A stretch of DNA of 64,000 nt from Flavobacterium sp. J27 (GTDB lineage Bacteria > Bacteroidota > Bacteroidia > Flavobacteriales > Flavobacteriaceae): contig NZ_PJQW01000012.1 of the NCBI RefSeq assembly GCF_004303025.1, forward strand, positions 76,426 to 140,425. Reading direction: 5' to 3'. Below the pieces are notes generated by a model that made no database searches, was not told the origin of the DNA, and saw only the letters and a program-made list of their open reading frames with translations. Positions 60,757 to 64,000 of this stretch are shown one piece after another (the stretch's first letter is position 1; the number at the start of each line of letters is the position of its first letter). A program made the translations under genes and the position numbers.

Positions 60757-63024
60757 ATGAAAACAAAAAATCTAATTATTTTACTACTTATGAGTATTAC
60801 CACACAAGCCCAACAGTTTGTTGGAGATTGGAAAGGAACACTAGATGTGCAAGGAATGAAACTAGAAGTTATTTTTCATATTGCACAAAAAGATAACAAT
60901 TTCACCACAACTATGGATGTACCTATGCAAGGTGCATCTGGAGTGCCAATTGATAAAACAGAAGTTAACAACAATCAAATTACCTTAAAAGCGGCAGCTT
61001 TAGGTATCCAATTTAATGGTGAACTAAAAAATAAAGAAATTATAGGTGAATTTCACCAAGCAGGTATGAATTTACCATTAACGCTAACTTCTTTTGAAAG
61101 TAAATTACCTGGTAACACTGCTTTACCTTCGTCTAAGGAAGAATTAGCACAATTAAAATCATACGACAAAGGCAACTATAAGTATTCCGTATCTGATTAT
61201 TTTGCGAGACCAAAAGCATCGGGTTTCCAATTGTCACCAAACGGTAAATACATGTCGTATCGTGAAAAAGACGAGAATAACAAACGTCATGTCTACGTAA
61301 AAGAATTGGCTACCGGAAAAGTTCAAAGAGCCATTGAAGAAAAAGAGGAATTGGTTCGAGGTTATGGTTGGATCAATGACGAACGCCTATTTTTTGCAAT
61401 GGACAAAGGTGGTGATGAAAATTATCATGTGTATGCTGTAAATTTGGATGGTAGTAACTTAAAAGACCTTACTCCTTTTGATGGTGTTCAAGCAAGTATT
61501 CAAAATATCTTAAAAGAACAAAAAGATTACATTATCGTTTCGATGAACAAAAACAACAAACAAGTTTTTGAGCCTTTTAAATTAAATATTGTTACTGGAG
61601 CTTTAGAACAATTGTATAAAAATGAGGATATAGCCAACCCTATTCAAGGCTATGAATTTGATAAAGATGGAAATCTTAGAGGTTACAGTAAATTAGTGAA
61701 TGGCGTACAAAATCAATTGTTTTACAAAGACAATAAAACAGGAGAATTCAAATTACACACTACTACAAACTGGGATGATACGTTTGGAATTATCAGTTTT
61801 AATTATGCTTCAAAAAACAAAGATGAAGCGTATGTCCTTACCAATTTAGATAGCGACAAGACTCGAATTGTTTTATACGATTTGGCTACCAAAAAAATAA
61901 TTAAAGAAGTTTTTTCCAACCCAACATTTGATGTGAGCGGTTTAAACTTATCTCGTAAAAGAAACTACGAAATTGATAATTTTTCGTATGAAGGAGAAAA
62001 AAACGAGATTATCCCTGTAAGTAAATTATACAAAGAAATTTATGGCTTAATGGAAAAAGAATTTCCTAATAAAGAAGCCTATATTGTAGATAAAGATGAT
62101 AATGAAACACAATTTTTAGTTATTGTTCAAAGTGATAAATTATATGGTACGTATTATCAATACGATGCAAAAACTAAAAAATTCAAACTTTTATACGATT
62201 TAATGCCACAGCTTAAAGAAGCAGATATGGCAGAAATGAGACCTATCAAATTTACTAGTCGAGATGGAAAAACGATTTATGGATACATTACATTACCCAA
62301 AGAAGCTTTACAAGGTAAAAAAGTACCATTAATTGTAAATCCTCATGGTGGTCCGCAAGGAGTAAGAGATTCTTGGGGTTTTAATCCAGAAACCCAATTA
62401 TTTGCGAGTCGTGGTTATGCTACTTTACAAGTAAACTTCAGAATTTCTGGTGGTTATGGAAAAGACTTTTTACGTGCAGGTTTCAAGCAAATTGGTAGAC
62501 AATTAATGGATGATGTAGAAGATGGCGTGGCTTATGCAATTAAACAAGGTTGGGTAGACAAAGATAAAATTGCCATTTATGGTGGTAGTCACGGTGGTTA
62601 TGCTACCTTAATGGGATTAGTAAAAACACCCGATTTATATGCTTGCGGTGTAAACTATGTTGGAGTTTCTAACATTTTCACTTTCTTCGATTCGTTTCCA
62701 GAATATTGGAAACCTTATAAAGAAATCGTAAAAGAAATTTGGTATGACTTAGAAGATCCAAAAGAAGCGGCAATTGCTAAAGAAGTATCTCCTGTTTTCC
62801 AAATTAACAAAATTAAAAAGCCATTATTTGTGATTCAGGGAGCAAATGATCCTCGTGTCAATATTTCAGAATCAGATCAAATTGTAACAGGTTTAAGAGC
62901 CAAAGGTTTTGAAGTACCTTATATGGTAAAATACGATGAAGGTCACGGATTTCATAAGGAAGAAAATTCGATTGATATGTATGAAGCTACTTTAGGATTT
63001 TTAGCTAAAAATTTGAAAAAGTAA
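60757..63024 (+). CDS. S9 family prolyl oligopeptidase-like peptidase with extra N-terminal domain
   Basis: 755 residues, signal peptide to about TQA-QQF. Residues about 20-115 form a small beta domain (VGDWKGTLDVQGMKLEVIFH) more often seen before alpha/beta hydrolases. Then a WD-like propeller (about 135-480) and the catalytic hydrolase: Ser611 in GGSHGGYA, Asp698 in GANDPR, His730 in EGHGFH. It probably cleaves peptides in the periplasm, perhaps after Pro or Ala. Active-site residues are all present. Confidence 0.93.
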   Translation: MKTKNLIILLLMSITTQAQQFVGDWKGTLDVQGMKLEVIFHIAQKDNNFTTTMDVPMQGASGVPIDKTEVNNNQITLKAAALGIQFNGELKNKEIIGEFHQAGMNLPLTLTSFESKLPGNTALPSSKEELAQLKSYDKGNYKYSVSDYFARPKASGFQLSPNGKYMSYREKDENNKRHVYVKELATGKVQRAIEEKEELVRGYGWINDERLFFAMDKGGDENYHVYAVNLDGSNLKDLTPFDGVQASIQNILKEQKDYIIVSMNKNNKQVFEPFKLNIVTGALEQLYKNEDIANPIQGYEFDKDGNLRGYSKLVNGVQNQLFYKDNKTGEFKLHTTTNWDDTFGIISFNYASKNKDEAYVLTNLDSDKTRIVLYDLATKKIIKEVFSNPTFDVSGLNLSRKRNYEIDNFSYEGEKNEIIPVSKLYKEIYGLMEKEFPNKEAYIVDKDDNETQFLVIVQSDKLYGTYYQYDAKTKKFKLLYDLMPQLKEADMAEMRPIKFTSRDGKTIYGYITLPKEALQGKKVPLIVNPHGGPQGVRDSWGFNPETQLFASRGYATLQVNFRISGGYGKDFLRAGFKQIGRQLMDDVEDGVAYAIKQGWVDKDKIAIYGGSHGGYATLMGLVKTPDLYACGVNYVGVSNIFTFFDSFPEYWKPYKEIVKEIWYDLEDPKEAAIAKEVSPVFQINKIKKPLFVIQGANDPRVNISESDQIVTGLRAKGFEVPYMVKYDEGHGFHKEENSIDMYEATLGFLAKNLKK

Positions 63025-63112
63025 GCAATAAATAACTTGATACAACATGAGGCAATTTCCAAAATGAAATTGCCTCTACTTTTAAAATTAATTTATCTTT
63101 ATAAATAAAAAA

Positions 63113-63655
63113 ATGGAGCAAAAAATAGAAATCCCATTAAGTAAGAAGAAAATGCTTTTATCTCTAACTGGTAGCATTTTATTTGTATTCTTAGGAATAT
63201 GGTTTATACTTCAACCGGAACAATTGAGTCATGGTCCTTTAAGAAGTCCTATTTTAGTTACAATTGTAGGCGTAGTAAGCATTTTATTTTTTGGAGCTAT
63301 TGCGATTGTTATACTCAAAAAAATGAAAGGAAATCCTATTGGTTTAACCCTTTCCTCAGAAGGTATAATCGATAATTCGAGTGGTGTTTCAAGTGGTCTA
63401 ATTCTCTGGAACGATGTGGTTGATATTAGCACTACCACAGTAGTGAACCAAAAGTTTGTATTAATTCTCACAAAAAATCCAGACATCTATATTAATAGGC
63501 AAACGCAAATTTTAAAGAAAAAAACCATGCAAATGAACTATAAATCCTATGGTTCCCCGATTTGTATTTCTGCGAATGCTTTACAAATCAATTTTGAAGA
63601 TTTACATCAAATGGTTTTGGATTATTTTTCTCAATACAAAACGGTTGCTTCATGA
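63113..63655 (+). CDS. STM3941 family membrane protein
   Basis: 180 residues. Two N-terminal membrane helices (about 14-32 and 45-67) with the family opening IEIPLSKKKMLLSLTGSILFVFLGIWF, then a PH-like domain (GLTLSSEGIIDNSSGVSSGLILWNDVVDIS). Function unknown. Its stop overlaps the next start (ATGA), so translation is coupled. Confidence 0.88.
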   Translation: MEQKIEIPLSKKKMLLSLTGSILFVFLGIWFILQPEQLSHGPLRSPILVTIVGVVSILFFGAIAIVILKKMKGNPIGLTLSSEGIIDNSSGVSSGLILWNDVVDISTTTVVNQKFVLILTKNPDIYINRQTQILKKKTMQMNYKSYGSPICISANALQINFEDLHQMVLDYFSQYKTVAS

Positions 63656-64000
63656 ATGTAGTCAGAAGACAATTAACCTTATTTTTAACCGAACAAAATC
63701 AAATTATTGAAGAAATAAGAGCTACTTATAATCCAAAGCAATTTGAATTAATTAAAGCACATGTTACCCTTTGCAGAGAAGATGAAATAGAAAATAATCT
63801 GGAAGAAGTAATTCAAAATTGCCATAATTTACATTGGCACAAACCTATATCGATTCATTTTAACCCACCCGAACGCTTTTCAGAAGGTAAAGGGGTTTTT
63901 ATTTCTGGAAATGAAACCAATACAGATTTTGAAACCTTACGAAAAAATATTTTACAAAAAAATAGCCTAAAAAAACATGTTCCTCATATTACGCTCATTC
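63652..64000 (+). CDS. 2'-5' RNA ligase-like (2H phosphoesterase), 3' truncated by window edge
   Basis: 116 residues visible, from ATG at 63652, overlapping the previous stop by four bases. The two HxT motifs of the 2H phosphoesterase superfamily are present: HVTL at 37-40 and HITL at 112-115, about 75 residues apart. Family members open cyclic phosphates or ligate 2'-5' in vitro; the cellular role is usually unknown. It is cut by the window end and was found by reading past the last complete gene. Confidence 0.85.
   Translation, partial: MNVVRRQLTLFLTEQNQIIEEIRATYNPKQFELIKAHVTLCREDEIENNLEEVIQNCHNLHWHKPISIHFNPPERFSEGKGVFISGNETNTDFETLRKNILQKNSLKKHVPHITLI

Overview
The window reads as a chromosomal segment of a member of the Flavobacteriaceae, most likely Flavobacterium or a close relative. 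The grounds are the strongly AT-rich sequence, the absence of Shine-Dalgarno sequences before genes, promoters with the Bacteroidota -7 element TAnnTTTG, a protein with a type IX secretion (T9SS) C-terminal sorting domain, a bacillithiol deacetylase (BshB1), and families typical of flavobacteria (CCC-motif membrane protein, DUF4834, YfhO, FHS-type sugar MFS, S9 peptidase, large PurL). I see no phage, no intact insertion sequence and no CRISPR-Cas. Most of the window is housekeeping, broken up by repeat-rich intergenic patches.

Layout. 1-5.5 kb: the 3' end of dihydrolipoyl dehydrogenase, a sugar MFS transporter with LacI-type operator sequence upstream, a lipoprotein, an Smr-domain protein, a DUF2752/CCC-motif membrane pair and a secreted repeat protein. 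5.5-11.1 kb (minus strand): surface polysaccharide genes (flippase, glycosyltransferase, YfhO) and DUF4834. 11.2-18.2 kb: an outer-membrane protein, an acetyltransferase, a rhodanese/thioredoxin group, a MarR-nitroreductase-YceI operon behind three tandem operators, an AraC regulator and a YbhB protein. 18.3-25.9 kb: the complete tryptophan operon trpEGDCFBA with its own leader peptide and attenuator. 26-30.7 kb: a TetR-TolC-HlyD-EmrB tripartite efflux operon. 30.7-42.9 kb: YaaA, a PP2C-like protein, RluA/PASTA, Ddl, CoaD, a SulP transporter, a flavin reductase, a Crp/Fnr regulator, a beta-barrel protein and a methyltransferase. 42.9-51 kb: a DbpA-like helicase, an M14 peptidase, a PA2169 ferritin-like protein, NUDIX/PyrE, a TauE-type permease, tRNA-His and BshB1. 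50.6-52.1 kb: isochorismate synthase with a PaaI-type thioesterase (menaquinone side). 52.1-64 kb: lipoproteins, a T9SS-secreted endonuclease, PurL, an S9 peptidase, an STM3941-family protein and a 2'-5' RNA ligase-like gene cut by the window end.

The most striking item is the region before trpE. It holds an 18-codon open frame with three consecutive Trp codons, a strong terminator, and an alternative pairing whose 5' strand contains the leader stop codon. Together these look like a complete ribosome-mediated tryptophan attenuator in a bacterium that does not use Shine-Dalgarno initiation. Secondary items are 7-bp tandem repeats at the 3' ends of three minus-strand genes, a 42-bp tandem array of hairpins, a 91-97-bp tandem array with a conserved 53-55-bp core, a nested inverted repeat in a convergent junction, and a glycosyltransferase whose conserved N-terminus has no ordinary start codon.
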